Assembly (NCBI GenBank): GCA_029204225.1
Contig: CM055109.1
Span: forward strand, 45,017,045-45,081,044
Source of the DNA: Diphasiastrum complanatum
Lineage: Eukaryota > Streptophyta > Lycopodiopsida > Lycopodiales > Lycopodiaceae
Reading direction: 5' to 3'
Length of the DNA stretch: 64,000 nt
Positions 22,939 to 34,435 of the stretch are shown one piece after another. How positions within the stretch are numbered: the first letter of the stretch is position 1; each line of letters opens with the position of its first letter. The translations under genes and the position numbers were made by a program. Below the pieces are notes generated by a model. It had not been told where the DNA came from. It worked only from the letters and a program-made list of their open reading frames with translations, and searched no databases.

Positions 22939-23838
22939 TGTCGTGAAATGGTTTTCGCTTCGTTGTCGCAAACAATTTTGTTTCTTTTAAATTTTCTTTT
23001 TGCACGAAAGCCTCACAAGAACCTAGACACGCGACTACACATCACAGAACAGATTCTATTCTTGCAATCAAGATAGCGTAAGACAAGAAAATGCACGAAA
23101 ATAGAGCAATCAATTATCAGTTTGATTTTAGAGTGAGATCGTCAGTGTCTCGCTCGTTGGCGGCCTGACGCTCTGCTCTTTCCGCTGTGTTCTGCTCTTT
23201 GGCAGACTTCCATGCACAGCTCTTTTCGTTTCTAGTCTTTTTCTTTTCGCTCTACTCGTGCACATTCTCTGTGTTACAGTATATCTTATGATCCAAAAAT
23301 ATAGTTTTTTATCTCCACTGTGTGGAGTTTACAAGATAGCTAAACAGAGAATCACAAGAGTAATTAATGCTAATCAACTAATCAGTTACTCTTTGTTGTT
23401 CCCACTCGTTTCAGCTGGGTGTGAAGTCTAAGACTCCAAGCCCGTTGAGCTGCCAACTGGCAGCGCAAAAGATTTCCTTTCATTTCTTTCGTTTCCTTTC
23501 GTTTCTTTCGCTCTTTTTGTGTCTTTTCGTTTTGCGTCGCTTTGCGGTTTTTGAGGTCCTGGAGGCATGTTTACGATTCACGAATCGTTCGTCCCTCGTT
23601 TGTCCCTTAAGCACGCTGAGTTTCGCGATTCGTTTGACCTTGGAGTCAAGGTTTGTTGACTTTCGCGTTGCGACAAAGTTGCAGGAGATCACCATTTTTG
23701 ACACTTTGCACAAAACTCGAATTATTTCTGTTCGAGTTGGATCAATCAGGCTCTGTAACACAACGAAACGAAACGAGACGAAATTTGGAAGAAAACAAAA
23801 CGAAGCGAAGCGAAACGAAACTTAAATGAGCTCTAACA
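22939..23838 (-). repeat. Copia 5' LTR (tentative outer end)
   Basis: Inner end CATTTCACGACA next to the primer site is firm. The outer end TGTTAGAGCTC at 23,838 is a guess from similarity to the TGTTAGA start at 20,023. The outer part contains pentanucleotide arrays. Confidence 0.5.
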
Positions 23839-24060
23839 TTGATTCATGCTGGAAGCAAAAAGATCACGAAACGACACAAAACGAAACGAAACGAAACGAA
23901 AGAGTTCATGACAAGATCAATCAGGCTCTGCAAAGAGACGAGACGAGACGAAACGAAACGAAACAAAATGAAACTTAGATGAGCTCTGTAATTGATTTAC
24001 CCTTATGGCCAAGTGATCGCGAAGCGAGGCGAGGCAAAACACAAAGCGAAAGGATTCGCG
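23740..24060. repeat. (CGAAA)n arrays within a ~180-bp imperfect duplication
   Basis: Three runs of CGAAA/CGAGA pentamers (about 23,761-23,820, 23,866-23,905 and 23,935-23,972). They are embedded in two imperfect copies of a larger unit that starts GATCAATCAGGCTCTG (23,742 and 23,920) and includes AACTTAAATGAGCTCT/AACTTAGATGAGCTCT. A related TTTCG-rich run lies at 23,473-23,515 on the plus strand. Confidence 0.85.
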
Positions 24061-24211
24061 AACAAGATCAGTTCGTCAGGAATTCAGATATAATCGCTGG
24101 TCACTGCCGGCTATATCATTCCTACAATCCTTCAGAGAGTAGTCAGACACTGCTGATCTAGGTTAACAATTCAATATAGCATTCAACAATATCAAACCAA
24201 AGTTCCAAGCA

Positions 24212-24583
24212 GTGCAACTTCTACGTCAGAAGAGTTTTGTGGATTTTGTGAAGAACCACAGACATTCGAGGAAGCAATTAATGTCCAGAGAAGGATGGAT
24301 CCAAGCCATGAATGAGGAGATAAAATCCATGAGGAAGAATGCGGTATGGACGTTGCAGCCATTACCAGATAAGCGAAAGACTGTAAAATACAAGTGGGTA
24401 TACAAGCTGAAGTATGGAATGGATGGAGATATCTCAAAGTATAAAGCCAAACTTGTAACAAAGGGGTTTTCTCAGAGATATGGTATCGAGTATGTTGAGA
24501 CCTTCTCTCCTGTCGTGAAACATTCGTCCTTAAGTCTACTGTTTGCATATGCAGCTGCTTATGACCTCATGATCACATCGTGA
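24212..24583 (+). pseudogene. Copia reverse transcriptase N-terminal fragment
   Basis: A clean 123-codon plus-strand frame matching the start of copia RT: GWIQAMNEEIKSMRKNAVW, LPDKRKTVKYKWVYKLKY, YKAKLVTKGFSQRYGIEYVE and TFSPVVKHSSLSLLFAYAAA. It stops at 24,583, before the palm (no YVDD), and runs into LTR-like sequence. It is on the opposite strand to the copia element on its left, so it comes from another insertion. Confidence 0.9.
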
Positions 24584-25134
24584 TTCACTTCCTACTTATG
24601 CATGCAGAATGCACAAGAGTATCTATAGAGGAATCAGACACACAAATAGTAACAAACGAATTTACATTCAAGACCATACAATCAAACAGATTAATAATGT
24701 GCACAACAGCTACAATGTCATCTATTGATTTTCTGATTCTTCAAGCACTGCATGACAGATCCACGCAGTGTGTTGGCGTGAGAGAAATACAGTTCTCTCA
24801 CAAATTCGTGTCTCGCTTACTAGCGGACAGATCTACGAATCTTGTACAGAATTGTCTCACACGCAGGCGGACTTGTATTTTGTATTTTCGTTTTCTCACT
24901 TCTTGTCTTGCTTACTAGCATTACAGTATTATGCATCACACAGAAAGTATATAGTCGCGTCGTGTAACTCCTAGATTAGAGTGATTAAAAATCTACAACT
25001 AATCATGAATTACAAGAGTGGCAGATTAGCCACGATCTAGAATACTCCTGCTGATGTCATGATATCTGATCAATATTTGTACCCCATGGTATTTGGCTGA
25101 TCTTTTTGGTCAGTTGAGGAGCACGACTGATTTT
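24584..25134. other. LTR-like sequence, no gene
   Basis: No coding sequence was recognised. The section around 24,720-25,020 has the composition and short landmarks of the copia LTR at 22,939-23,838 (TCTCGCTTACTAGCGG against TCTCGCTCGTTGGCGG; TTACAGTAT in both), suggesting a related LTR in decayed form. Confidence 0.4.
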
Positions 25135-25550
25135 TTATACAATGGAGAGCAACCTTGCACCTCCTTTTGTATTTTGTAATTCTTGAAGGTGAATAGGCTC
25201 ATCCTCTTCATCATTCACTATATCCATTAGATCTTGTAAAATAAGGATTAATTCCATTCTTAGCTTCCAGATTGAATAATTAGAAGCATTCAATCTATCA
25301 TGTGAATCCAAAAGATACGCATTCATTGAATACAAACAAAAATCATCCAGAAAAATTTTCATAAATCTGTCCAAGTAGTCATAAAATGCTTTTGTCATAA
25401 CTTTTTGAAAAGCAGCTGATGAATTTTTAAGTCCGAACGACATAACTTTATATGCATACGCTCCACAGTCCATGATGAAAGCAGTTTTCTCCCTATCCTT
25501 CTTGACCTCTCAATAAGATCCTACCTGATCTTAAGCCAAATCAAATTTAT
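25135..25550 (-). pseudogene. Gypsy RT fused in frame to copia gag
   Basis: The minus-strand sequence from about 25,550 reads a gypsy RT segment (KKDREKTAFI, then AYAYKVMSFGLKNSSAAFQK and the catalytic IFLDDFCLY), and at about 25,318 passes without a stop into the N-terminus of a copia gag (HDRLNASNYSIWKLRMELI, LMDIVNDEEDEPIHLQELQ). The 112-codon ORF at 25,135-25,473 therefore joins domains of two superfamilies. The copia part resembles the gag at 49,278 (DRLSSSNYSTWKVRME). A chance junction of two fragments is the simplest explanation. Confidence 0.85.
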
Positions 25551-27689
25551 TAATTTTAACAAGAATGGAAACTAGCTTGAATTTGCATAAAAATTGGATC
25601 TAGAATTGCCTCCTCCTTGATCTTGACTTCACAAGAATACATGATTCACCTAACTTGAACCAAAAGAAATCATATGCACATAAGTACCTCTTCAAATCAT
25701 TCCTACAAGATCAGGTTGAATCATCATGCAATAATCAATCCAAACTATCTCACAAATCAAGCAAAATTGAACACAATCTTGACTAGAATTGCATTCACTT
25801 GATGAGCACTTGTCAAAAACTTTGGGCTGACCTTAAAATTGAATTTTTAGGATCTCAATAAGTGTAAGAACGACCTATTACAGTACCAAAGATAAGGATC
25901 TATTTCCTTTTGATTGATTGAAAACTATTTCTTGTGATAGACTCCACAAATCGAGTAGCATCAATATGAGAAAAGTGCAAAATACTTGTTATTTTGATCC
26001 AATTAATAAGAGATGACCTCAACTCGGATTTTGAAGCTAAAAAGCCTTTAAATTAAAAACTATTAGATCCTTCTTCACTCAAATTGATTAAGGATTAAAG
26101 GTACTAATCATAGATTATGTCTAGATAGTAATCAATGCTTGAATTGCATCAAAATCTATGATTCTAGCATGAAATGAAGCTCATTTCTTGGAATGGCTCT
26201 GATACCATGATAAAAATGCAGCAAAATAAACTCATTTGATCCTGGAAATGATGGATAAAGCACCTACTTAAGATCCAAACAAGATCTAGAAGCTAGATTC
26301 CCAGTCAATGCATTGATTCCTAGCTTATCTTGGCTTGAACTTCATGAATTAGCTCCAAAAACCTTCACACGTGTGGATGTACGGCCTGCTACTACCTGTG
26401 TACTGTACCTGCAGCTCCAATCTCATTCAATGATCATAAAAAATCATATGCCAATAGCATTCATCAATCAAATCATAAACTCAAACTAGTCAAGAAGGAA
26501 AATCTCGATTTTGCTCATGATTGGATGGAAATACCATCACATATTTATAAATGTAGAGCTCAGATCTGAACATAATAAGGCTTCTATGCATTCATCATAA
26601 CCTAACCCTAACATCTAACCTAAATATCCACGATCCACCCTAATTAGGGTCAAGATCTCGAGATCCCAAAACAATGGAAAAACATGCTATTTTTAGCTCC
26701 TAGAATCTCTCTAGCCTATCAAAGCACTATTTGGCTTCATTCCAAAAGTGCCACTCCTATGCTAGGTTAGGGATGAGACTTACAAAGAGTATCCTATGCT
26801 ATTTGGCACGTGTGGCAAGCCACAACATGACCATAATACAATTTACAAGAAATATGACCAAAATTGGTCAAGCTAAAATTATGAAATTTTAATAATATTG
26901 ATTCTATCTTTAACATATATGTTGCATGCACAAAATCTATTTCCATAAATATGTCAATGTTATATGCATGAAAATATGTGCTACCATTTTGTTGGTTTAC
27001 AAAATGCTACCCTAGTGTTGGCATTTTGTGCACAATATGAGATTGCCAATTCGTGTACTTTCATAATATGTAGGTGTTTTGGGATATTCAATGTCGGATT
27101 GGAGATTTAATGACACAAGTTGATCTCTATATTATTTCAATCAAAATGTATAATCTCATTTCACATGCTTATTTGTTCAATTTAGAAGCATGTATTTACT
27201 TCGGACTTAGCATAACAACATATATCTATCAGTCAAAGTGGGCATAACAATGTCTTATATGGAATTGATTCACAACAAGGTTACCAACTTATCTTGAATA
27301 AGGAGTTTATTTCCACCCTATCTCTACCTAATTGCAACTCTACTTTGTTTAGACAAGACTAACACTCAAGGATATTCATATGTCACAAACCATACCAGTC
27401 ATCAAAAAGTCATACCTTGTTATAGCAATGTCAACGTGGTGTTTTAAGTTTGACAAGGCACAATTTACCACCATTGAGGATGGAAAACACTGCAAGTTTC
27501 TCGACCACATTATCAATTTCCAAGTTTAATCAAGTTGAAATTCAATGGCAGGTGAAAAGAAACACAAATCTAGATAAATGAATGAAAACAGTACTCGTTG
27601 TTAATTTATTCTTGAGCATTGAAAACTTGTACTATGACCATTTACACACCAAAGAAAAAATATCAAAATCAACATTAGCATACAATAAG
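25551..27689. other. Retroelement leader and LTR remnant, then AT-rich DNA
   Basis: A tRNA-iMet primer site at 26,195-26,207 (minus TGGTATCAGAGCC, exact) is followed on its right by a TG...-type LTR edge (TGATAAAAATG on plus at 26,208). An LTR of unknown length must extend rightward; its outer end was not found. From about 26,900 to 27,689 I see only AT-rich sequence with no coding potential. Confidence 0.5.
26195..26207 (-). other. Primer-binding site, tRNA-iMet type
   Basis: Minus strand TGGTATCAGAGCC is an exact 13-base complement of the initiator tRNA 3' end including CCA. It immediately adjoins an LTR end ...CATTTTTATCA. It is the best preserved sign of the retroelement in this stretch. 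Confidence 0.85.
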
Positions 27690-29715
27690 CTTATTTGAAA
27701 GATTACTTCAAATATTGGTGACAACATGTAAAAGCATAATCTATGTTCACGCAGGATATTCCAACAGCGACCAGTCTCAACAAGAAGTTGATGGGAAGAG
27801 ATGTGTAGTTGTCCAATGTTGTAAGAGATGCGTTTATGAGAGTGACTGTGAGAGATACAGCGGGAGCAAAGGTAAACCGACTGGATCAAGGGAAAGAAAG
27901 TGTGTCTGGTAATAAATGTGGCACAGTTGGGAAGCTCAGTTGGGTCCCAATTGAATCATACGTGACAACATATTCGTTTAAATACGGGAAATAGCTGCCC
28001 AATTCCGGAGAGAAAGACCCGGTAGCCAAATCTCAAAACCATACATGACTGCTGGAGACACCCGTGTAGCAAAGAGCAGGCATTTGGTAGAAGGATCAAA
28101 AACATGATTTAAAGTACAACCTCTGTCAAGCTGGACCAATGCAGAGTGACCCAATGAAACCCTTTTAAAAGTAGCTTAAGCAATGGTGCCGTGAATAAGA
28201 CTCCCATGTAGGTATAAGAAGTGACAATCTCAACCTCCTGTCCAGCGTATGGAAAGTGATAGTTGCGAAGAATGTGACAATTAGTGTTATCAAGACCTTA
28301 GTTTTCCCTAGGTTGACAGACAGGCCCCATAAGGTACAAAATGATGTAAGACATGTAAGTGACACTGCAGACCAGCCAGGGAAGAAGAAAGAAAAACAAT
28401 GTCATTAGCATGAAGAAGGATAGGAATAATCAAGTGAGCAAGCGGACACCCTTCCCCACCTTCACGGATAAGGCACTCCAAATCATCTACATACAGGGCG
28501 AATAGAGTAGTGGACAAGGGACAACCTTGATTTACACCAACAGTGCTACGAATAGGAGCAAACAAATTAGACCCTCGATGAATCCTTGCTAGAACCCTCT
28601 CATACAAGGTAATAATCACTGCAAGCATAGAGTCAGGAATATGAAGTTACCGTAACCTGCGAAGAAGAAGATCTTTGGGAACTGGATCAAAAGCTTTTTG
28701 CAGGTTGACGAAGCAAGCAAAAACTTTGCAACCCACATGTTTGGCTTCTTCAACAATGCTGCACAGGGTGAGCACATGATCAAGGGTGCAGTAACCACGC
28801 CGAAAGCCCGCCTGTCCCATAACATAGAGTCCACGTGGATCAACCTCCATAGAAAACAGGCAATGAAGGACGATGCCAAAGACTTTAGTGACAGTGTCGC
28901 TGATCATGATGGTCTGGTAGTTGTCAACTTGCATTGCATCACATTTTTTCAAAATGGGGCGAAGGAGGTTGGTTGTTCAAAAGGGAGGAAGGCCATCGGT
29001 AACAGAGCGATTGAAGCAATGTGAGAGAAGAGGGGAAGCAAGTTGGGCCACGGGTTTGATGAATTCACCAGAAAGGAAATTGACATAAAGAGAATGGTGA
29101 TTGTGGAGCTGACGAATAACATCTTCAACGATATGGGGATTAAAAATGTCACAATGAAGTAGGCGGGGAAACAAAAGGAGTGGGAGGTGTTGGATGGTAA
29201 AGAGGTGGGTCGCATGATCAATCTAGGACTGGAGAGGGATGGGAGGAATGGTGCAAGATTTACGAAGAAAATCCCTCCAAAAGGCAACAAAGGAGGCTGT
29301 AAGTTGTGAAGTAGTCGGGCTGAGCGGGTCGTATTGTATACAGTTCTTACGATGTAGGAATGTGCGATAATGTTTTTCAACCAAAGAAGAGAGCAAAGGT
29401 GAAACACTGAAGCATTAGACAGGGGGCTGAGAGCCATTGGTAACCAGAGATAGGTGGGAGTCGATGAGTAGGAGATTTATGTGTCAACAAAGAAGAAAAC
29501 GTGCCTCGAGCGCAGATATTGATCTAGGTCTGCTGCTGTAGAAGAGGTAGAGAGGCCGCCACAGTTTCAAAAACCAAAAGTGACGCTAGCAGGGGATATC
29601 GGGCCACTCCCATGCCCGAATACCCCAACTTCCTATTGCTGCTTAGAAAAAAAAGTGCGGACTGCCATTTGTGAAGACCATCCGCTGTTGTTTTTCCCTC
29701 GCTTCGAAGTGGGTG
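27690..29715 (-). pseudogene. LINE (non-LTR retrotransposon) ORF2, internally deleted
   Basis: Same family as the copy at 42.8-46.2 kb. On the minus strand from 29,715: the last residues of ORF1 (KQQRMVFTNGSPHFF), a TAG, the start of the endonuclease (SVTFGF, a TGA, NCGGLSTSSTAADLDQYLRS). A deletion of most of the endonuclease follows. Then the RT in several frames: FNRSVTDGLPPF, GQAGFRRGYCTLDHVLTL, KAFDPVPKDLLLRRLR, GVNQGCPLSTTLFALYVDDL and the catalytic box as LLHANDIVFLSSS, where YADD has become HAND. The C-terminal part ends near 27,700 with YYQTHFLSLDPVGLPLLPLY and HQLLVETGR. The truncated 5' end at about 29,715 is typical of LINE insertion. No poly(A) tail is evident. Confidence 0.92.
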
Positions 29716-30847
29716 TTAAAGCTCACTTGCAAATTAAATAATAACCACTCCAACATCTTAAAATCAATGATATATCATACAATAACAAAGAACCACTTAC
29801 CAGATCTATTTACAGCAACGACAATAAAAGGGTTGTTGGTGTAACTTGGCATCAGCTAACGATAGCTTTAGTCTGTCACGTGGAGGCAAAGAGCCTCATA
29901 ATCCGACAAGTGTATAGAGCCGTCAGAAACGTCTACATACAAAGAGAGGCTCAGAGCATCCCCATAGATTAGTGTATATATATGTACTGGCTACGAGCCA
30001 AATGGAATATAAAATCAGATTTGCGCACAAAGTAGAAGCATTTGCAGGAATACACAGCACAACGACCCATCAAAACTTAGTACCGCTGCATGCAAGAGAA
30101 TCATCCTGTTTCTTACGTATAGAAATAGAAAACATATTTTCTGGTTTTTTCTGATTTGAAATGTGCAGCTGGATGTGTATTCCACTTATGTCAAAAATGT
30201 GGTCAACATATTTGGAAAATTCTTTGCCACGAACTTCAAAACATACTAAAACTCAAGCTGCTTCCAGTGCTTCTACTATTTTATTTGAAGACTAATATTA
30301 GTGAAAAGAAATATAAGAGGTCATTGCGAACTGATGCAGATGACTCTTGACAGTAGTTATGCAGATGGGACAGCCGGAAATCTTGGATCATAAGAAGGAA
30401 CTCTGCCTCGAACCTCAGTTTAACATACATAGTGAATGAATCCTATAATGTATATGAGCTTTTGCATGCTATCACCCGCTCAAGCTAGAATTTGGTATCC
30501 TGCATGTCACCCCTTTTCCTTATCATGATAGGAAATCTACCAACTTTTAGTACTGCCTACAGGTACCACACAACTAATTTCTAAAGCTTGTACACATTAT
30601 GGAAATGAAACAGTTACCTTTGCTCAGAAATATAATGAAGCTGAAAGCAGGCTTACTGGGTGCAGGTGTAGGCTTGCACCTGTTTCAGAAGAATTAGTTA
30701 TGCCGATGATTTCCAGTAGGTGTCTCAGTTGATGGAGGCGGTTGGTATGGACTGTTTCAAAACATAGCATGATGCAGGTAAGGTCTCAAGTCTTCCATAT
30801 TATTGTAAAGCACAATAATAAAAATAACAGTAACTATATTATTACTA
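29716..30847. other. No coding gene; includes MADS-box 3' region
   Basis: No recognised ORF. The stretch next to 30,848 must hold the 3' untranslated region of the MADS-box gene (minus strand). Candidate AATAAA-like poly(A) signals are present on the minus strand in the AT-rich DNA around 30,800-30,840 but cannot be chosen without transcripts. Confidence 0.5.
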
Positions 30848-32435
30848 TTATTGTCGACCTTCAAAACGTTGCTTGAGGGTAGACTGGATAGCTACCCACC
30901 CCAGTTGTAGTGCAAATTGCAAGTTATGACTGTCTCTCCATGGCCGGTGATTTAGCTGAAGTGAGCGTTGCTCCTCTGCAGACTCTATAGAGGGAGGTTC
31001 CCTTGTCTCCATGTTCATGTCATCTGGCATATTTTCTTTCTTCTCCTCAGTCTCAGCAACCTGCAAGTGTTTGAGTGACTTAGCAGCAATCATATGTACA
31101 AAAATTCCTACCAGAGAACAAAATACGTGTAATTAGATTGAGTCTTTAGAAGAGTAGAGTTCCCTGTATCGTGACATCAGATGCTTTTGAAGGAGATAAG
31201 TGGTTACCTTGCTGCGCAACATTCGATTTTCTTCCCGTAAAAAAGATTCCTGTGTGTATGAAATTTGTAAAATTATTATCTGATAAAGTAACACCAGTAC
31301 TCCTCTTTAAGTGCACATCTGCACTAAATCATGTAGAACAGGCATACTAGAGAGCTAAAGTTTGTTTCTAAAAGGTCTAGTCTATTCTTTGGGGTAGCCC
31401 ACATCAGGAAAAAGCAGGAATACAATGGACTCAATTTTGTAAATTCAAGGGAAAAGTGTAGAGTCTCCTTCCAGTTAATTCAGAAGCTCAAGTGATTTGG
31501 CAGACCTCACTTAGTTTTGCTTGTATCTTCAAAAGTTTACATATGTTATTGTAAGTTACGTAACATTTTAGTTAATCACAAAAGAAAGAGCAAGTTTTCC
31601 ATCACAATAACCACAAAACAGCTCGTGTTGACCGCATCAATAAAAACATGAAATATGACATACCTTTTTTGTAAGCTCATCAATTTGTTCTAGCAGAACA
31701 TGATTCTGTTAACCAAAAGTAAAATGGTATCAAAACATCCCAATATTGATCATAAAGGGCTAAGGGAGTAAACTATTTACCAAAACTGTAAAATCCACTG
31801 AGAAGCATGAAATACCTTTTATTCTTTGCTGAAAGTCTGAACAACCACTACCCGTTGTATATTTACCTTCTTGGAACGAATACGCCTCAATCCAGCATCA
31901 AGCTGTTCTTGGAGTTCCTCTAATTCTTTCAGGTTCAGAGCTGAAAGGTCTTCACCTAGCATATGCCTGTGAACGTAGCTTTGTCTCAACTCAAGAAGAA
32001 CCTCTTGTTTGCATGCCATTACATGATTTCTATCATAAGGAACCAATGAACTGATAGCAGGTACCTGTTTGTCTGATGGCATCGATCCAACTCCTCCTTA
32101 AGTCTTGCAGCCTCTTTACTCCAGTACTAGCAAAGAAGCATTTAAATCAATTCTTTGAACCTTATTTGTACACATGCCAAACTGCTTTCATGTGAGCCTT
32201 GCCTATTTGCTTGGCATAAAAGTATCCTACATACAAGTTACATGGACAAGCTATCCTCAATAAACTGCTATTATTCCAGAAGACAATGGTACAACTTAAA
32301 CATTTTTGTATCATTGTTCATGATGAAGGAAACTAGTTCAACTCAGTTCCTCATACCTCAAGGTCACGAGGGAGAACTGCATCTATCTGCAATGCATCAG
32401 AATATCTCTCGTGCCTTTCCAAGATCTCTCTTATG
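30848..32435 (-). CDS. MIKC-type MADS-box transcription factor, exons 2-7
   Basis: Host gene; MADS proteins bind CArG boxes as dimers in the nucleus, and the K region drives dimer and tetramer formation. Six exons on the minus strand: 32,357-32,435 (79 bp, I region, SIREILERHERYSDAL), 32,065-32,126 (62 bp, YWSKEAARLKEELDR), 31,867-31,966 (100 bp, HMLGEDLSALNLKELEELQ), 31,664-31,705 (42 bp, NHVLLEQIDELTKK), 31,208-31,249 (42 bp, ESFLREENRMLRSK) and 30,848-31,060 (C region, ending LQFALQLGWVAIQ... and a stop). All junctions are GT/AG and in frame; 79-62-100-42-42 are the classic MIKC exon sizes. About 178 residues are encoded here. The MADS-domain exon is not seen anywhere upstream in this window on this strand. 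I cannot place the subfamily; the K box has gymnosperm- or fern-like flavour. It appears intact apart from the missing first exon. Confidence 0.93.
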
Positions 32436-34226
32436 CTGTCCCAAATCCAGGAAATCATGTTAAGATGCAGCAAACAACAAGCTTCACAAAGCATAAACAC
32501 GCAGACAACTTGTATCTTGTTAATTATTCAAACTTTCTATGGTTTCACATGCTTTGGCGCCATATACCTCATGAGTCTCCAAATATTGGATATAAGTTTT
32601 CATTTTCATCTGAATTAGGGGGAATACTTTATCCTTAGGTTTTCATTTCTAGCCTTATAATGTAATTAGCTTTGGATCTAGAATCTAGTAGTCTCTAGTA
32701 ATAGCTCATAATTGACTACGAAGTTTAGAATATGATATTTTTTAGGACCTTAATTCAAATCACCTAGTCAATAATTAGTTGGGCACAATAGACTAACCTA
32801 AGCATGCAAGACCATTTGATCATATTTGATGGTTAGTTACTTAAGCTAGTTTCTTATTTACCAATCAAATAATGCTCCGTCATCCACCCAAAAGTGAAGG
32901 CGAGAGAAGTTCAAACTAGCTTGCAGGCCTTCAATTTGCTAGTTCCTCGAACCTTCACCCTTCAAGATTATATTTGTGTAACCTATTCTAACCCCATGTG
33001 AAGTGCGGAATTACTAAAAAGTAGAGTGAGAATTTAATTGAGAAGGGATAAAGCAAGATCATATATAGGCTATAAGGCTTTCTACTAAAATCTAGGCCAA
33101 TGAGATTTTCTAAAGCTTGTTAGGACTCATCCTAATAGAAATTTGTACTAGGTTGTTGAAAAGTTTATTTATTGATGTTATGTCTAGGATAATAACAAAC
33201 ATAACAAAGGTGATGCCAATCTACAACATCGACAAATTCTTAGACCATCAATGTCATCATGCATGGCATGGACCAAATGGTATGACATACCAATGCACTT
33301 CATTAGTGCCCAAGAGTAGGTGTGATGTCACAAGTATATCTCCTTAAGCTTGTGTCTCCAACACTAACTGATGATAGAATGAATATTCTTCCCATCCATA
33401 GACCGTTATTTCACAAACACTACATTCTATTCGAGTATCTAGTCACGTCATCTTGTCAAGGTTGATCATGGCCAAGGCCTAAGGGGTCGGTTTGAATTGA
33501 GAAAGTATCATCCAACCATGTTCATTCTTCATAATGTTTTAGGTCTTTTTGCTGGGTTTTATTCCTATCCTTCTGATGCAATTACAAGGTTTAGAGTTTA
33601 GGATGCAACTGAACCTCTACACAAACTAGACTTCAATAAATTGGGTATTGATTCCTCAATCCTAGATGGTGAGTGCCCAATGGATTCTGCAATATTAAAA
33701 CTTCTAACTTAGAAAGATTGAAAATTTTAGAGTTCCTTGACATTGTTTTGAAACATAGTGGTAGGTACTTAATCAATGATAGCAAGACACCAAGTAATGA
33801 AACCTTGGAATCAAATTAGTGGCTCCAATGCTCAATGTCATAAAATATAATTTGAGAAATTTGAAGAGCTTTTCAAAATTGGTTTGAAACAGAATGGTAC
33901 GTGTCTAACAAGACATGTCAATAGTCACACACCTACACCTAGTCATGATTCAATCCCTTTGACACTATGAATAAGCCATCAGAAAGCCAACAAATACTCA
34001 TAATTAGAACCTCAAACACTAGGATATGGCACAAGGATTACATATAGGAGAGATTAGCTGCATCTGCATTGATTCAATCAAGGTCTTGTTCAAATCAAAT
34101 CATGCACACACTTGTCCTTATTTGGGCTAATTGTTGCTTATGATAGCCTCTGGCAATGGATTGATCCAGTGTCCCGACATATTCGAGAGTGGGTCATCAA
34201 TCCTTGATAACAAAGGCCTAGTACGT
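32436..34226. other. No gene recognised (upstream of MADS exon 2)
   Basis: AT-rich DNA with no open frames of note on either strand. If the MADS-box gene is complete, this is the start of its first intron. No 60-residue MADS domain frame is present. Confidence 0.6.
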
Positions 34227-34230
34227 CCTG

Positions 34231-34435
34231 AAGTTCATCTGAGAAGAAACCGATCTCATCCTATAAGACATAGTAGTGTGTAGGTTTAGGGTTTAGGGTT
34301 TGGAGCATTTAGGGTATAGGCTTTAGGGTTTACGGTTTGGAGCATAAGTTATTCGTAAGTTGTTGAAGTTCATCCGCGGAGAAACATATCTCATCATATA
34401 AGACATAGTTGTGTGTAGGTTTAGGGTTTAGGCTT
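34231..34435. repeat. Telomere-like TTTAGGG repeats in a tandem duplication
   Basis: TTTAGGG units of plant telomere type occur at 34,284-34,332 (five complete or variant units) and 34,419-34,432 (two). They lie in two imperfect copies of a ~131-bp segment (from AAGTTCATCTGAG near 34,233 and AAGTTCATCCGCG near 34,366), each containing ATATAAGACATAG-like DNA followed by GTGTAGGTTTAGGGTTTAG. Confidence 0.85.

Larger units (their letters stand above)
19038..23838 (-). mobile_element. Ty1/copia element, decayed, minus strand
   Basis: Order on the minus strand: 5' LTR (22,939-23,838), tRNA-iMet primer site, gag, protease, integrase, a gap where most of RT should be, RNase H, polypurine tract (AAGGGGGAG next to 20,024) and 3' LTR (19,038-20,023). 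The two LTRs share ends (TGTTAGA...GACA) but little else, and the flanks show no matching 5-bp duplication, so LTR assignment is tentative or the element is old or recombinant. Its 3' end abuts the gypsy 5' LTR with only 2 bp between. Confidence 0.65.

Noticed and set aside
30156-30350. Plus-strand 64-codon ORF with a Cys pair (CAAGCVFHLCQKC)
   Set aside because: Zinc-finger-like spacing by chance; no family match and no supporting exons.
34281-34335. True chromosome end
   Set aside because: Only a few TTTAGGG units, imperfect, with ordinary sequence on both sides.
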